From contig BFEA01000306.1 in the NCBI GenBank assembly GCA_003427395.1, positions 1,178,778 to 1,234,466 on the forward strand: DNA of 55,689 nucleotides, written 5' to 3'. The position numbers and the translations under genes are program-made. Positions 1 through 10,483 of this stretch are shown here, in pieces. The DNA comes from Chara braunii (lineage: Eukaryota > Streptophyta > Charophyceae > Charales > Characeae). The number at the start of each line of letters is the position of its first letter. The stretch's first letter is position 1. The notes beneath the pieces are model-generated. The model was not told the origin of the DNA. It was given only the letters and a program-made list of their open reading frames with translations, and made no database searches.

Positions 1-2092
1 GGGTGGGCCTCCGGGGGGGCTTTTTTTTGCACTTTCGGGGTTCGTTGAACGAGGCCCACCGCCCCGTAGTCCGCAATGCGCGCACTCGTACCCCGGGGTC
101 GCGTTCAATTTTTTCGTGCCACGTGGCGAGTAGCGCGTTTGAACGCGATTGGACACGGCCCCGGGGGGTATGAACGCGCGCGTTTGAACATGAACGCGCG
201 TTCAACACGTTCAACCGGTTGCACAAGGGAAGCCAAACTTCTTGCGGGTTCTCTGTACTAGGGCTCAGTGTTGATGTTAACGCGTGGGCGTTCCTCTGGT
301 CTCCATGCTGCTTACTGTCCACGACCCTTGGAACAGAGATGGTCGGGAGCGAAAGCGTGGCTCAAGTACAGGGTTGATCGAGAGCCCGAAGAGAGAGATT
401 GGGTGCCGATTAAGAGTACGGCCTAAATGGTGCACGGTAAGAGAGGGGCTCTGGTTGACGCCCCACTCGCCCCCAAGACTTGACATTGTGTACCGCTCGC
501 GGGAAGTGAGCAGGAGCACGGTTGGTTTAGGGGTCGCGGAAGAGAGAGAGAGTAATACACGCAAGGAGGGTCGAAGAAGGTCAGCGCTAGAGAAGAGAGA
601 GCTAAAGCCATCGGGCGATGAGACTAAACAGAGCGCGGTATCAGGAAAGAGAGAAGCAGGATTTCAGCACATGATAGAGGTCACTCGCGGTACAAGTGTG
701 TCACACTGGCGATCATTTCTTGTTTTGCCAATGACATGATAAGAGGGGACACTCTCGAGCATGGGTCTCAGTTGCCGTCACCAGTTTTTCCTGAACAGGT
801 AGGCGAGTGAAGCACTGCACGCGAATACTGCACAAGCCTATACGTGATCAGCGTGGTACAGTATCAGCCATTACCTGCGTGTAGAATGAAGTGTGAGGGC
901 GATAGGTACGCGAGTTACAAGTGACATGTGTGCGTAGGTGCCTCTCTCGTGTGAAGTTTGTGCGTGTTGAAAGAAAGGTGGGCCAAAGTGCGTGACGTGT
1001 GTCACTCCCTACTGTTGTTGTCATCAACTTCCACATGTGGATTGTTGCTCTCAGTTGTCATCAGCCATGATAGTGAACGCACGACACTGTTCTGATAAGC
1101 AGGGTGTGGAGGAGGTTGGAATCAGAAGGTGATTGAGGACCCTCCTTCTAGGAAGCGTGTGTTACACAAGTCAATGTCATTAAGGTCCTACTAGCGTTGA
1201 CTGCTCCGGAGCGCGACTCACTTCGTCAGGAGACAAATACGAGCTATTCGACTAAGGAATCTGCCTCTGTATGATCAACTTTACTCCAAATCGTGAAAGC
1301 TCCCCGTATGACCCAGACATTGATGAAGAGCGACACATGGGAGTTTTGACAGACAGATATAAGAGGGTTGCGATCGCCTCTAAAATGCTGTTCCACCGAG
1401 TTAGCACTTGAAGTCCTGTTTTGACTCAGGCGGACAACAACTGTGAATAATAGCCTTGTGACTGAGTATTCGGGAGGCTCTGTGGCATCGATATCTACTG
1501 GTGATTGCTATGATGGGAAGTCGAAGCCGAAAGTCTCTCGGATGAACTCCTCGCCCATTATCAATTGCTGACAGTGGTCACCTGTAATAGTCCTCGGGAC
1601 ATCCTCTTTAGACTAGAGTGAACCGGAGTCGGGTTCCATTATGCGCGTCATGTGACTCGTCTCTCACGAAGTGCTAAGTCGCTGGGAGTTGGAATGAGTG
1701 TTGCTGAGGTTGGTAGCGATATGGGCACGAGTTCTCAAACTGCCGAAGAAGAAACGAGAGGCGGCTCACGCAGATAAGGCAGACATATTCGCATCTGAAC
1801 CTTTTACTATAGCGAACCTTCTTGACTCCTCTACGTTCGCATGAACTAGCCTACACTCATCTGACCGAAAACTCATCCATTTTTCCCTCCCTTCCTCTCT
1901 GTCTTGTCACTTTTGTAATCCTAACCCTTAAGCAGCACTGGCCGTGGTGGGAGGCCGATGTTCCGCTGCGCGTCGGAATCGGTTCAAGTTTTGATGCGGG
2001 TCGACGGATGAAGGCGATCAAGGGACAGGGGGCGTGCAGAGTGGTGCGCGTATTGAATTGTTCACAGCGCGCCAGAAGATGAGAGAGCGTGT
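1..2092. other. Outer left flank, no gene recognised
   Basis: This is the DNA outside the nested retroelements. I see no protein family, tRNA or rRNA. The first 230 bases are GC-rich and hold a cluster of GTTCAA/TTGAAC motifs, including the palindrome GAACGCGCGTTC at 192-203. The longest open frame (284-739, plus) is rich in Arg, Ser and Glu, has no recognisable domain and overlaps open frames on the other strand, so I do not call it a gene. Confidence 0.5.
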
Positions 2093-2254
2093 TGTCGCGC
2101 GTAGCGGTCCCACACCCAGACGCAAAGTAATTCTTGTGTCGGACCTCACGGTCGTATTACGCAGGAGCCTTATGTCACCTTAGAGAAACACCACTCCGAC
2201 CGTGAGCGCATGCTATACCTCTCGCGAATCCCTACGACATGTTAGAGATCCCAC

Positions 2255-2345
2255 GAGGTACAACTTACCTCCACTTGCGGGAGCTGTCACCATCCCTTAG
2301 GTGGGCGTACCCCTGCTGAGCTACTGACCCACGTGCGAAGGCTTT
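2255..2345 (-). other. A-box-like tRNA-related motif at LTR 3' end
   Basis: On the minus strand this holds a motif close to the tRNA D-arm consensus (TAGCTCAGCAGG), followed by a conserved AGGTAAGTTG. The same block recurs at 23690-23760, 49607-49670 and 52150-52240. No convincing B-box follows, so this is not a tRNA gene. It may be an old tRNA-derived insertion or an internal pol III-like promoter. Confidence 0.4.
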
Positions 2346-2822
2346 TATCAAAATCGCAGAGGTAGGCCAGCCGAGGGCGTTTTTCTCGATCACCGTAGCA
2401 TAGGCATACACTCGGTAGAACTCCTTAAGACTGACCCATATATCGTGCCCCGAGGTGCTAACTCCCTCGGACCGACTATCTTATCAGGTCAACTTTTCCG
2501 GACAGTCTTTCACGCTTAGCTAACTATGTTAATGAATCTATGTTCCTTTGTTGACCATATGAGAAACACCAAAGTCTAAGCCCTTTTGTGTTTTCCCACT
2601 TTCTCAAGATCTCAAACATAATCCTAGACAAACCGTCCTAAGCTTAGGCCAGAGTACGACCTTGCTCATAGATATGTATAGTATATATGTAAATCAGGGG
2701 AAGTGAATAAGCGGTAGACCTCACTTTCACGATTGAGGTGCCCCGTGTCAGAATATCCCAGACGATCTCAAAGCTCTGAAAGACATTTCACTGCCCAACA
2801 CCTGTTCTCATTCTCTCGCTCC

Positions 2823-3008
2823 GTCGTCGTCGTCGTTGTTGTCGTCGTCTGACCGCACGGTCAGGTAAGGGCTCTTCTCCTCCTCTTTCCTTTTCCCTTC
2901 TTCTTCTTCTTCTTCTTCTTCTTCTCCTCGTTTTTCTTTTTCTTCTTTTTCTTTTTCTTTTTCTTTTTCTTCTTCTTCTTCTTCTTCTTCTTCTTCTTCT
3001 TCTTCTTC
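2823..3008. repeat. CGT and TTC microsatellite
   Basis: A CGT run (about 2823-2850) is followed by long TTC and TTTTTC runs (2898-3008). The corresponding tracts in the 5' LTR at 52723-52752 and 52799-52836 differ in length. The Arg/Lys-rich and Ser/Leu-rich open frames here are products of the repeat. Confidence 0.9.
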
Positions 3009-3376
3009 GTGCTTTCTTATTCCTCTGCGCGGTCTTTTCTACCTTCGCGCGTCCTTCTTCTACCTCCGCGCAACGGTTTTCTTCCTCCGCGTGGCATTTT
3101 CTTCCATCGTGCGTCCTCCTTCTACCTCCTTGTTCTTCTTCTCCTCCCCGTCCGCTCAACCTCTCTTATTGTGCTCACTTTCCTTCTTGTCGAGCCAGTC
3201 CTACTTTATCGTGTTGCGCTCATCCTCTTCACTGCTCCCCGTGCGCCATCTCAGTTGCTTTTCGCACGTTCGCTGGTCGCCTCCTGCTCACAGTACATTT
3301 ACTTCTCCACGGCAGTGACCTTCACCGTGTCGCAGGTAGACCCTGCACGATCGCGGTCGCAGCGGGGCCGAGATGC

Positions 3377-3402
3377 AAAAAAAAAAAAAAAAAAAAAAAA
3401 AA
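3377..3402. repeat. Poly(A) tract
   Basis: A run of 26 A bases inside the LTR. The matching tract in the other LTR (53204-53227) contains one N. Confidence 0.9.
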
Positions 3403-3599
3403 CCTCCTAGTTTATTTCACCGAATCTGCCCTGAATTCGGCAGCAGATTCATGAACGTGAATCTATGAAAATTAGAAAGGAAAAATATTAGTAATAACAA
3501 GGAACTAAAAAAAAAAAAAATCTAATTAAATAAAAAAATAAAAATAAAATAAATAAATAAAGATAAAATCCAATTACCAACTACCTGTACAGGCCAAGT

Positions 3600-3684
3600 G
3601 TCGGATCCCCGTTAAGCGTGGGCTCAACTAACCATAACCAATCCTAATATTCACGTTGCGGGTTCAAGTCCCCGCGGTCCGAAC
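3600..3684 (+). other. tRNA-like module (degenerate)
   Basis: It begins TCGGA and ends TCCGA, which can pair as a short acceptor-like stem. It contains an A-box-like GGCTCAACT and a B-box-like GGTTCAAGTCC in the right order and roughly the right spacing. The T-stem is imperfect and I see no clean anticodon arm, so I read it as a tRNA-derived relic. The copy at 53424-53508 is very similar. Confidence 0.4.
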
Positions 3685-3720
3685 ATGGGGTAAAGTGTAG
3701 CTAAGCTCCTTGCCAAAAAA

Positions 3721-3800
3721 GAGCTAGCTCAGGGTCGGTAGGCCTCAATCCCCGCATCCCTTATTTAGCAAACACCATCGAAACTCATTGAGTTAGCTCC
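3721..3800 (-). other. Conserved tRNA-like module with long terminal stem
   Basis: One of four related modules, one in each LTR (also 10638-10719, 38742-38823, 53544-53624). On the minus strand its ends GGAGCTAACT and AGCTAGCTC pair with a mismatch. An A-box-like sequence lies just inside the 5' arm and a GGATTGAGGCC B-box-like sequence inside the 3' arm. This is the most degenerate of the four. Confidence 0.45.
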
Positions 3801-4833
3801 CACTTCGAATGGAAGGGGAGCAACTCAGTATATATATAGTAGTAGGCTCAGTCCGACCAGTGGCCTGAGCCCGTTTCCCAAGTCTGTGTGTGAGTGCACG
3901 CTTGTTGGTCTACATGCCTGCCTGAGTGCTTGTCGACTTGAATGCATGTGTGTCCTGCGAGGGCACTTGGTAGGTTGGAAGGCCCGAAGGGCCGATACTT
4001 AGCTGTTGTCGCGATATTGAGGGTAGCGGCGGGGAAAACACTCAAGTGCTGGGAAAAGAGTTCCACGACAGCTAAGAGCCACGAAAATACTCAAGTAACA
4101 GGTGGGCCGATACCACACCAAACAGAGGTAGATGTGCCGAGTACTCGAAATGTCGGGCAAAAGAAGACAAAAGTTGGCACTTTTAACCGTCCAGTATTGG
4201 TAGATCGCCGGTGATCAGTTCAAACAGTATAAGTCTAATGCCCGTGCAAGCGATATCAGGGTCCGTAATAATGTTTTCCCTCCAAAAGGGAGGAGATACC
4301 GGTTGCCTTTCTTGTCGAGCGACTAGGAAGTCTCCGCCCAAGAGGGAAATGTCCCACTTCTAATGGGAGGTCGAGCAAGAGCCTCACCCTGACTTGCGGT
4401 TTACGAGTAAGGGGGGAAGGTACTGCTCGAGAAAGTGCTAGTAATATGGGTGTTACCGTAACGACAATCTGATGATCACACAGTTTTAATTGCTTCGGCT
4501 GTACGGCCGGGGCGTATATTAATTTATCCTGACTATCATAGTGACGATTAAGTCTCAGTTCGTGTCGTAGACCTACCTGACACAACACTAACCCAATCGA
4601 CCCCCCTCGACCTCTTCGGTCGAAGGGCATTACTACCGAATATAACCATCAGAGCACGCGTTACACTAACACGCGCATACTTAACAAAATTATCTCGCCG
4701 ATTTGCCCCGGCCTCAATGGTTGAGGAAATCGTTTTCAAAGTGCCGCACAAAAACACGTACACTTTTAAGTTCAGATCGACTTCGTCATGGCGGTCGGTG
4801 CGATCGGTGTGTCGAATGTAAAATCATGGCCAA

Positions 4834-4851
4834 ATACCCTTGTAAGGGTAT
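4834..4851. promoter_or_regulatory. Terminal LTR palindrome
   Basis: Perfect 8-bp inverted repeat with 2-nt spacer (ATACCCTT/AAGGGTAT), 11 bp from the 5' terminus of the LTR. It is kept intact in all four LTRs of the window, although neighbouring bases differ. It could bind a factor or fold in RNA; the role is unknown. Confidence 0.7.
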
Positions 4852-4862
4852 TTTGTCGGACA

Positions 4863-6429
4863 GTATTCCCAGACCCTATTAAGCGACGTCTCCGCCGCTG
4901 GGGAGCTATATGCAAATAAAATTTGTTTTCAAACAAGCAAATTATCAAATCTGAATCTCTGGAAGGAAGTGCGGTTCATGATTGACATCGTCACCTCACG
5001 TTTCGTTGTCGCTGCCGCGATTTTAACTTGGGTCTCCCATATTAAATCCATAATAAAATCCAATGACTTGAGGTGGGGATACTTGATCTGTACTACAGTA
5101 CAAGAAATCGTCAAGTGTGACAGTGCTTGCTCTTTCCCCTCACCCTTAGACTTTGGTCCAGTTCATCGTTGTTTGTCTTTAGGATTAGAGTCCGCGTGCG
5201 AACTTAACCCCTCAGACGCGGGTCCTAACCGAGACCTTGGTAGTCCAAGTTTTGGTACTGATGACCAAAATTCGTCGGATGTCGTGCCCGAAGCCTCGTA
5301 CAAGAGGACTAGTGGTCTTCATCGCGACCCACTACAGTCCTGCTGATCAGGCCGGAACTGAGGCCCACCGTGTTGTTGTTTTAACGGTGGTTAATACTTG
5401 TTACCCTCGTTGGTTGTGCAATGATGAGATATTCATCCTATCTTTTCAAAAAAATTCACAGATTTCAAAAACTAATTCTCGACCCCTTCGACATCCACCT
5501 GAATAGATCCTTTCATTGGGGTGGTCACCCCTCTAGTTTTTTTTCGAGGCCATAGTCGAAGGGTCCGCTGCCTGGTTACGCTAGGTCAACAGGCCACGCT
5601 GGGAGTTACGTCCCAACGATGCCAATTTTCCACCATAGGCTTGGTAATTTATGCCCTAAGGTTAACCCTTGAGATGGATGAACGATGCTTCTTTTTAAAA
5701 GATAGACAAAGTAGGTAAGATTAAAAAAAAAAAGAATTGAGCTATCGTCAGATTGTCATTTAGGGTTGTGTCCTCCAAGTCTTTGATCATAGCTCGGTAA
5801 GGCACACACCTCGGGGTCATTTTGTATATACAAACCAATATTTGAAATGAAATCAATGGTTGTTGCCTCTTTGCTTGTGTGAAACCAACAAAACACAAAC
5901 ATCCCATTCAAAAAAATGATTGCAAAACGTTTTAACTCATTGAAAAGAGTTTGTCCATGTCGTAGCATGGTTTCTCAAACATGTACATATAATCAATCCT
6001 TTCAATATCTTGGTCATACAACCTTTTACTTACTTTCACACAAGGTACCGATCCGCCCGTTCCTCTGCCACCATTTTTAGGCCTCAGATGAGTCCAATAG
6101 TGATAGACAAAGGGAGATACCGACTCACAAAAACCTCAAACCATAGACTAAGATCCACTCACAATGTGAAAAGTGTTTGAGGTCACCAACTCATTCCCTC
6201 TGGATACATATATAAATACAAAGTATGCTACAATGAGTCAGACTTGCGACTCATCTCTCTCATCCTCGTATTTATCCTCAAATGTCCATGCATTTTCTTA
6301 TACTATCATCTATTCTAAACCTTTATCCTATCAAAACTCAAGGAAAAGAAACTTGTCCCTTTTTCAAACTGCACTCTACTCATCCATATTCTCTCTTACC
6401 CAACAAAACACCTCAATTTATCTGTCCAG
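4863..6429 (-). other. 3' noncoding interior of the host element
   Basis: Reverse-complement homologue of the nested element's 3' noncoding region (36315-38056). Matching blocks include the sequence next to the LTR (about 4863-4900 with 38010-38056), a stretch around 5025-5040 with 37880-37895, and one around 5590-5660 with 37310-37380. A purine-rich tract adjoining the LTR is the probable plus-strand primer. No coding capacity is evident. Confidence 0.65.
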
Positions 6430-6970
6430 TGATGGCCACCAATCTTCCTCGTAGGTGAAACTTAGTCATTCCCAACTCAATGTACCTTGCTAGTTCCTTG
6501 CAATCATCCCTGAAGTGTCCTTCTTTTGTGCAAAAAAAACATCCACTTCTGGTCTTATTGCTTCTGGCCTTCTTCTTGTGATGCTAAGCTGAGGGTTCTG
6601 CCTGATTCCCTGCTCCTTCTGATGTCTCAATGCCCAGTAACCCCCTCCTCTTGGTTTCTTCTTGCTAAAGTAAAACCAAACATTCACTCTCCCCTTTTCC
6701 TGACAAAATGGTCTCTTTCCTCCTTGCTCTCATGTCTTTTCTTTGCCTCTTCTCTCCTTTGGGATGGAGCCCTCACACTCCACCCTTCTCTCTTTCCACC
6801 TCTTTCTCTTCCATTGCCTTATTTTTTTCCTCTCTGACCCTTTTCTCACCCTCTCTCACTTCAGTCCCCCTTATCTTTCATTCTCAACTGGTTTTCTCAC
6901 TTAAGTTCTCTTTGGGCTCTTGGAGTCCCACTCACCTACTAAGGTCCTCATTTTGACACTTTTTGCTTCC
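6430..6970 (-). pseudogene. ORF3 remnant: coiled-coil and CCHC knuckle protein
   Basis: Minus-strand positions 6541-6500 encode CFFCTKEGHFRDDC, a perfect CX2CX4HX4C zinc knuckle, preceded by a Lys/Arg-rich stretch. Farther upstream (about 6970-6700) the minus strand is Lys/Glu-rich like a coiled coil, with stops. It corresponds to the post-pol ORF3 of the nested element (34235-36314), whose knuckle has the same spacing and the same RRDDC-like end. The frame is broken upstream of the knuckle. Knuckles of this type bind RNA in Gag nucleocapsids; here it lies downstream of where pol should be. The knuckle is certain; the extent of the remnant is approximate. Confidence 0.65.
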
Positions 6971-7102
6971 TCTTCTTGGCCATGGGTGAAAACAGTTGTG
7001 AAGATCTCCCTGTCAAATACTCTGTCCCCTCAAGAGAATGAACTACAACCGTACGTAGACTTTGAGAAATTCTTCAACTACCTTTGAGGTCAATGACTCA
7101 AT

Positions 7103-7172
7103 GGCTTCAGAGGTACTATGTGACATTATGGTAATAAGCTTCAGAGGTACTATGTGACATTATGGTAATAAG
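7103..7172. repeat. 35-bp tandem duplication
   Basis: Two identical 35-bp units (7103-7137 and 7138-7172), each starting GCTTCAGAGG. As 35 is not a multiple of three it would shift any frame crossing it. It lies in the decayed stretch between Gag and the ORF3 remnant. Confidence 0.9.
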
Positions 7173-7503
7173 CTCTCTTTGAATTCTCACTCTTCTCCCA
7201 CCCTTATACCAGAAGTGTTATAGCAACACCCGTATCACCAATGTCTGCTCCCGTTTTCACTCAATTACCTTGGTAGGCTCCATCATTCTCTTTTACTGAT
7301 AATTGAATTCTGTCTAAAACCTTCCATCTTCTTCTTCATCTCATTCCACCCCTTTTCTCTCATTGATCATACATCATTTTCCCTATCATTTAATTCTAAC
7401 TTAATTTCCTCACCTTACGTGCTGACCTCTCTACATATCTTGCCTACCTCATTATTCAATCTCTCTCTTGCAGTTATCTCCTTCTAAAAGGAAACGTTTC
7501 TAT

Positions 7504-8433
7504 CTAAAAGGTCTTTGTCCCTGTCCACCATTCGTACTCTCGTCGCAAGGCTTCCCGTCTCGTCCCTCCAGGTATGTTTGGGTCAATGGGGTTTCTAAAC
7601 CTGTCACAAACACTTCCTTCAATACTGGTGCTTATTAGACTATTTGCTTCATCAATCTTCCTGACATGGCAAAACCTCATTATGTGCCCTTCTTGGGTAC
7701 AATGCCTGCACACCGCATTCTTCAAACCCACTCTTCCTTTCCCAAGTCCTTGACCACTTTGGATCCTGATGGCGTTCCAATTTCTATTATCACCTCTCTT
7801 ATTGCCTTTGCTATCACTTCTTCCACCATTGCCTCCGAGACCCCTATTATTTTGACCACCACTTCCTCGTCTACCATTGCCTCGACCTTTTCCCCATTCT
7901 TGACCTTGATCGCGGTCATGGACCATTCGAGCTTGGTTTCTTGCCTTCCGGTGGGCCTTGGTCAACTTATGAGGTTTAGGTTCTTCTTCTATCTCAATCA
8001 CGTTTTCACCTCTTTATCTAGCTTGGTTATCACATCGCTTCTTCTCAACTTTCGTAGGTCGGAGAGAACCTTGATTATCATCATTCGTTTTCTCTCCACT
8101 TCTACCAGTTAGCCCGTCCGACATCCCCTCTGAGACCTTTCGTTTGCTTTTTTTGTCCCTCTGTATACTGTCTAGTTCCCCTTGTGCTGACGTACCACCG
8201 ATTATTCGATCAGGGTCTTCACAATGACAACTATCGATTTCGTGTTTGGGAAACCTCAAGCTTAACAAACTTTTCAGTTCATTCCAAGTTCGCGATCTCA
8301 ACATGAAATCGTATACTTCCTCGCCCAACCCCTCACATACGAACAAAGGGAACATAGTCAACATCGCTCTCTCATCCGCCGCTGTTGTCCTGTACAAATA
8401 TAACAAGCGACGAAGCGTTAGGCCGTAAGCCAA
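7504..8433 (-). pseudogene. gag: Gag (capsid part, basic region, CCHC knuckle) of the host element
   Basis: One reading frame broken by a single in-frame TAA at 8014-8016. The upstream half (8433-8017) contains a helical segment of the kind found in retrotransposon Gag (LSLRFP region) and a charged linker. The downstream half (8001-7504) is Gly/Arg/Asn-rich and ends with the intact knuckle CRHCTQEGHIMRFC (CX2CX4HX4C), then the conserved DPNIPGGTRR segment shared with the nested element's Gag (28875-29705). After that the sequence stops resembling the nested element, which marks the point where pol is missing. Gag packages element RNA in the particle. The true start may be upstream of 8433. 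Confidence 0.75.
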
Positions 8434-8624
8434 AGATGATGTCCAATAAGCTTCTCTATTCCCACCTTAACAAGTCTAGAGGATACGAGTGCATACGTTT
8501 TTAGACATCCATTTGGTAGAGCAATTATCCCCAACACTGATCTTAAAAGGCGTGAATAGAGCAAATAATTTTATTAAAAGACACTTGAATAAGAGCATAA
8601 GTTTCTAGAAGGAAGTAATAACAT

Positions 8625-9302
8625 TCACTTCCTGCATACCTCCATTCGGAGTTCATCCCAGTACTCAAATCTTTCGTATGGATCTTGGGAATCAGTGTAG
8701 GTGCTAACAATGTAAATCGCGCTTTGAAGTTCAGTGTTGAGGAGTATGGATCCCATCTCTAGGTACAAACCGTATACTATCTCGCTTGTATATTGCTTGT
8801 GTCCACATTCTCGTACTACCAAAGCGGCCTCCTCTGCTCCCTTTATTTTCTCTCGTCCTCCAAAATACTCCTTCATAAGAAACTGGGGTAGGACGGCTTG
8901 CAACGGTGCTGAAGGGAGCACAAACTGCTCCGCATCTCTAACTTCTGTAACAATGGATACTGGCTCCTCTCCTTTCCGACATATTCCTCTTGCCCGCTTT
9001 GCAGCAACTATCTCAGCTAGCCTTAAGGGTCTTGCGAACAGATTCCCACGTCCCTGTGTCAACTCAATACCAAGTGTAACCGAAAAGGATGATGAGATGT
9101 ATACAGTTACTTTCACAATTGCACTGTCTCCAACATCGTCGAAGCCAGATTCAATCCAAATAAAGATATCCTCATTCAAAGATGTACCCCACCATGAAGC
9201 GATATACTCATTCTCCCTGACTCGTTTTGACAAGGACATCTCTAGTCCGCCCTCCTTTTCAATAGGCAAAATTATATTGAGGTTTTCCCTGGCATATGGC
9301 AT
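8625..9302 (-). CDS. ORF0 protein, unrecognised family (host element copy)
   Basis: Uninterrupted 225-residue frame starting MPYARENL. It is homologous over its length to the two tandem copies in the nested element (25251-26036 and 26309-27082). Shared landmarks are the MxYA start, a WWGTS motif near residue 40, a W(V/I)E motif, a VxxTxYL-type strand, and a YLEMG motif near residue 180 followed by a tyrosine/tryptophan-rich segment. It is the only one of the three without an internal stop, but it ends about 25-30 residues earlier than the others. I recognise no family. Its place between leader and Gag resembles the extra 5' ORF of Ogre-type giant elements, by position only. Confidence 0.6.
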   Translation of the reverse strand: MPYARENLNIILPIEKEGGLEMSLSKRVRENEYIASWWGTSLNEDIFIWIESGFDDVGDSAIVKVTVYISSSFSVTLGIELTQGRGNLFARPLRLAEIVAAKRARGICRKGEEPVSIVTEVRDAEQFVLPSAPLQAVLPQFLMKEYFGGREKIKGAEEAALVVRECGHKQYTSEIVYGLYLEMGSILLNTELQSAIYIVSTYTDSQDPYERFEYWDELRMEVCRK

Positions 9303-9957
9303 TCTGACCTTCTTTAGCTACCCCTAGGTCCGGCTCACACAGACAAATGTCCAGCAAACATCTCCCATCACTACACAGAGTCTCTCCTTCCTACAATATT
9401 CTTCCCGAAATGTAATATTCAAACCATACCTTACTACCTTTGCTAATTTCCAACGCCTAAGACCATTCAAAAGCACGTCACAATAATATATTGCGATAAC
9501 AATGCATTTGCAATTTCTGAAGTCATAAATTATTATAATGACTGTTACTCATAGTGGGGACTTACTGTCATAGTAATCACAATAGTTAATAATTATAATA
9601 GTTGAGTATGCAAATAGTTTAAGCAAGCGAAAAGACAAACCTAATTAGCATATGCATGCATTGGTGATGACGAAAACTTATGGTATCTGTTACGATCATA
9701 GACAATAGTCATACTGTAGTCAATAAATTTTTTAATGATAAATATTTTTGGATGCAAAAATAATAAGAGTACTACATTCTACTCCCCGACTTTGATAGGA
9801 GTATATTGTGTCAAGGGGCAGTGTAATCCCCTAAAGGGATAATATCTTACACTCCCGAGCCCTGCTCAAGGACCAAGCCTCACTGCTTCACCCTCCGATT
9901 TCAGTATCCGTTCCTTGCAAACTCTCGTCAATTAGTAGCCAACCCTACCGTACACGT
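9303..9957. other. Host-element interior next to the insertion
   Basis: AT-rich sequence upstream (minus strand) of ORF0. I see no coding frame. The giant LTR begins at 9958. The last four bases, ACGT (9954-9957), recur directly after the other end of the insertion at 49831-49834. Confidence 0.55.
9954..9957. other. Left copy of candidate target-site duplication (ACGT)
   Basis: ACGT directly precedes the TGTCGG start of the 5' LTR, and ACGT directly follows the GACA end of the 3' LTR at 49831-49834. Four bases could match by chance, but the position is exact on both sides and agrees with the LTR ends defined independently. Confidence 0.6.
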
Positions 9958-9968
9958 TGTCGGAGCTG

Positions 9969-9986
9969 ATACCCTTACAAGGGTAT
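9969..9986. promoter_or_regulatory. Terminal LTR palindrome
   Basis: ATACCCTTACAAGGGTAT, a perfect 8-bp inverted repeat 11 bp inside the LTR start; the same element as at 4834-4851, 38068-38085 and 54640-54657. Confidence 0.7.
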
Positions 9987-10483
9987 CCGCTCATGATATT
10001 GTAGTCGACACAATGCCGACGCCAACTGTTAGAACAGAGACGGCTAAAAACAGAAACTAGGGCAAACCCCTCGACCGTTATGGTCATAAAAGTTTAGTAA
10101 CCGCCAGGGCCAAAACACGGCACGCGCGGACAAGAGTCAGGGGTTAAAGAATTTCGAATGCTCGTCCGCTTCATCGCAGCGCATGTAGAGCTGACGGGAA
10201 TTAGTGGATTAAAAAAAAAAAAAAAAAAAAATCACGCGCGCTATTCCGATGCGCGCAGAGACTGCAAATTGGTTAGTAAATAAAACCTCAGACCAAAAGG
10301 TCGGAAACAGAAGAGAGTCACGCGAGACGCGGCTACTGTCTTTCTAAGGCAGTTGACGACTAAGGAAAAGTGATTGTTTCAACTCGAGTCCGCGGATGTT
10401 GAGTGTGTCGGAAAAAGCGTGGTGGGAAGCCACTCCCCGCATGATAGAATATATGAAGAAATTAGTAAAGGCCATGGCCGGGT

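Larger units (their letters stand above)
2093..4862 (-). repeat. 3' LTR of the host element
   Basis: Direct repeat of 51983-54668 with many substitutions and small indels, 2770 bp. On the minus strand it starts TGTCCGAC (at 4862) and ends GCGCGACA (at 2093), so it has TG...CA ends with a TGTC/GACA inverted repeat. Its two ends are also homologous to the ends of the giant LTR. It contains TTC/CGT microsatellites, a poly(A) tract, two tRNA-like modules and the terminal palindrome. Open frames inside are low-complexity shadows of the TTC repeat. Confidence 0.85.

Noticed and set aside
284-739. 151-residue open frame in the left flank as a host gene
   Set aside because: No recognisable domain, biased composition, and overlapping open frames on the other strand; nothing supports expression.
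2788-3410. Arg-rich and Leu/Ser-rich open frames as proteins
   Set aside because: They are translations of TTC and CGT microsatellites and do not survive in the partner LTR at the same length.
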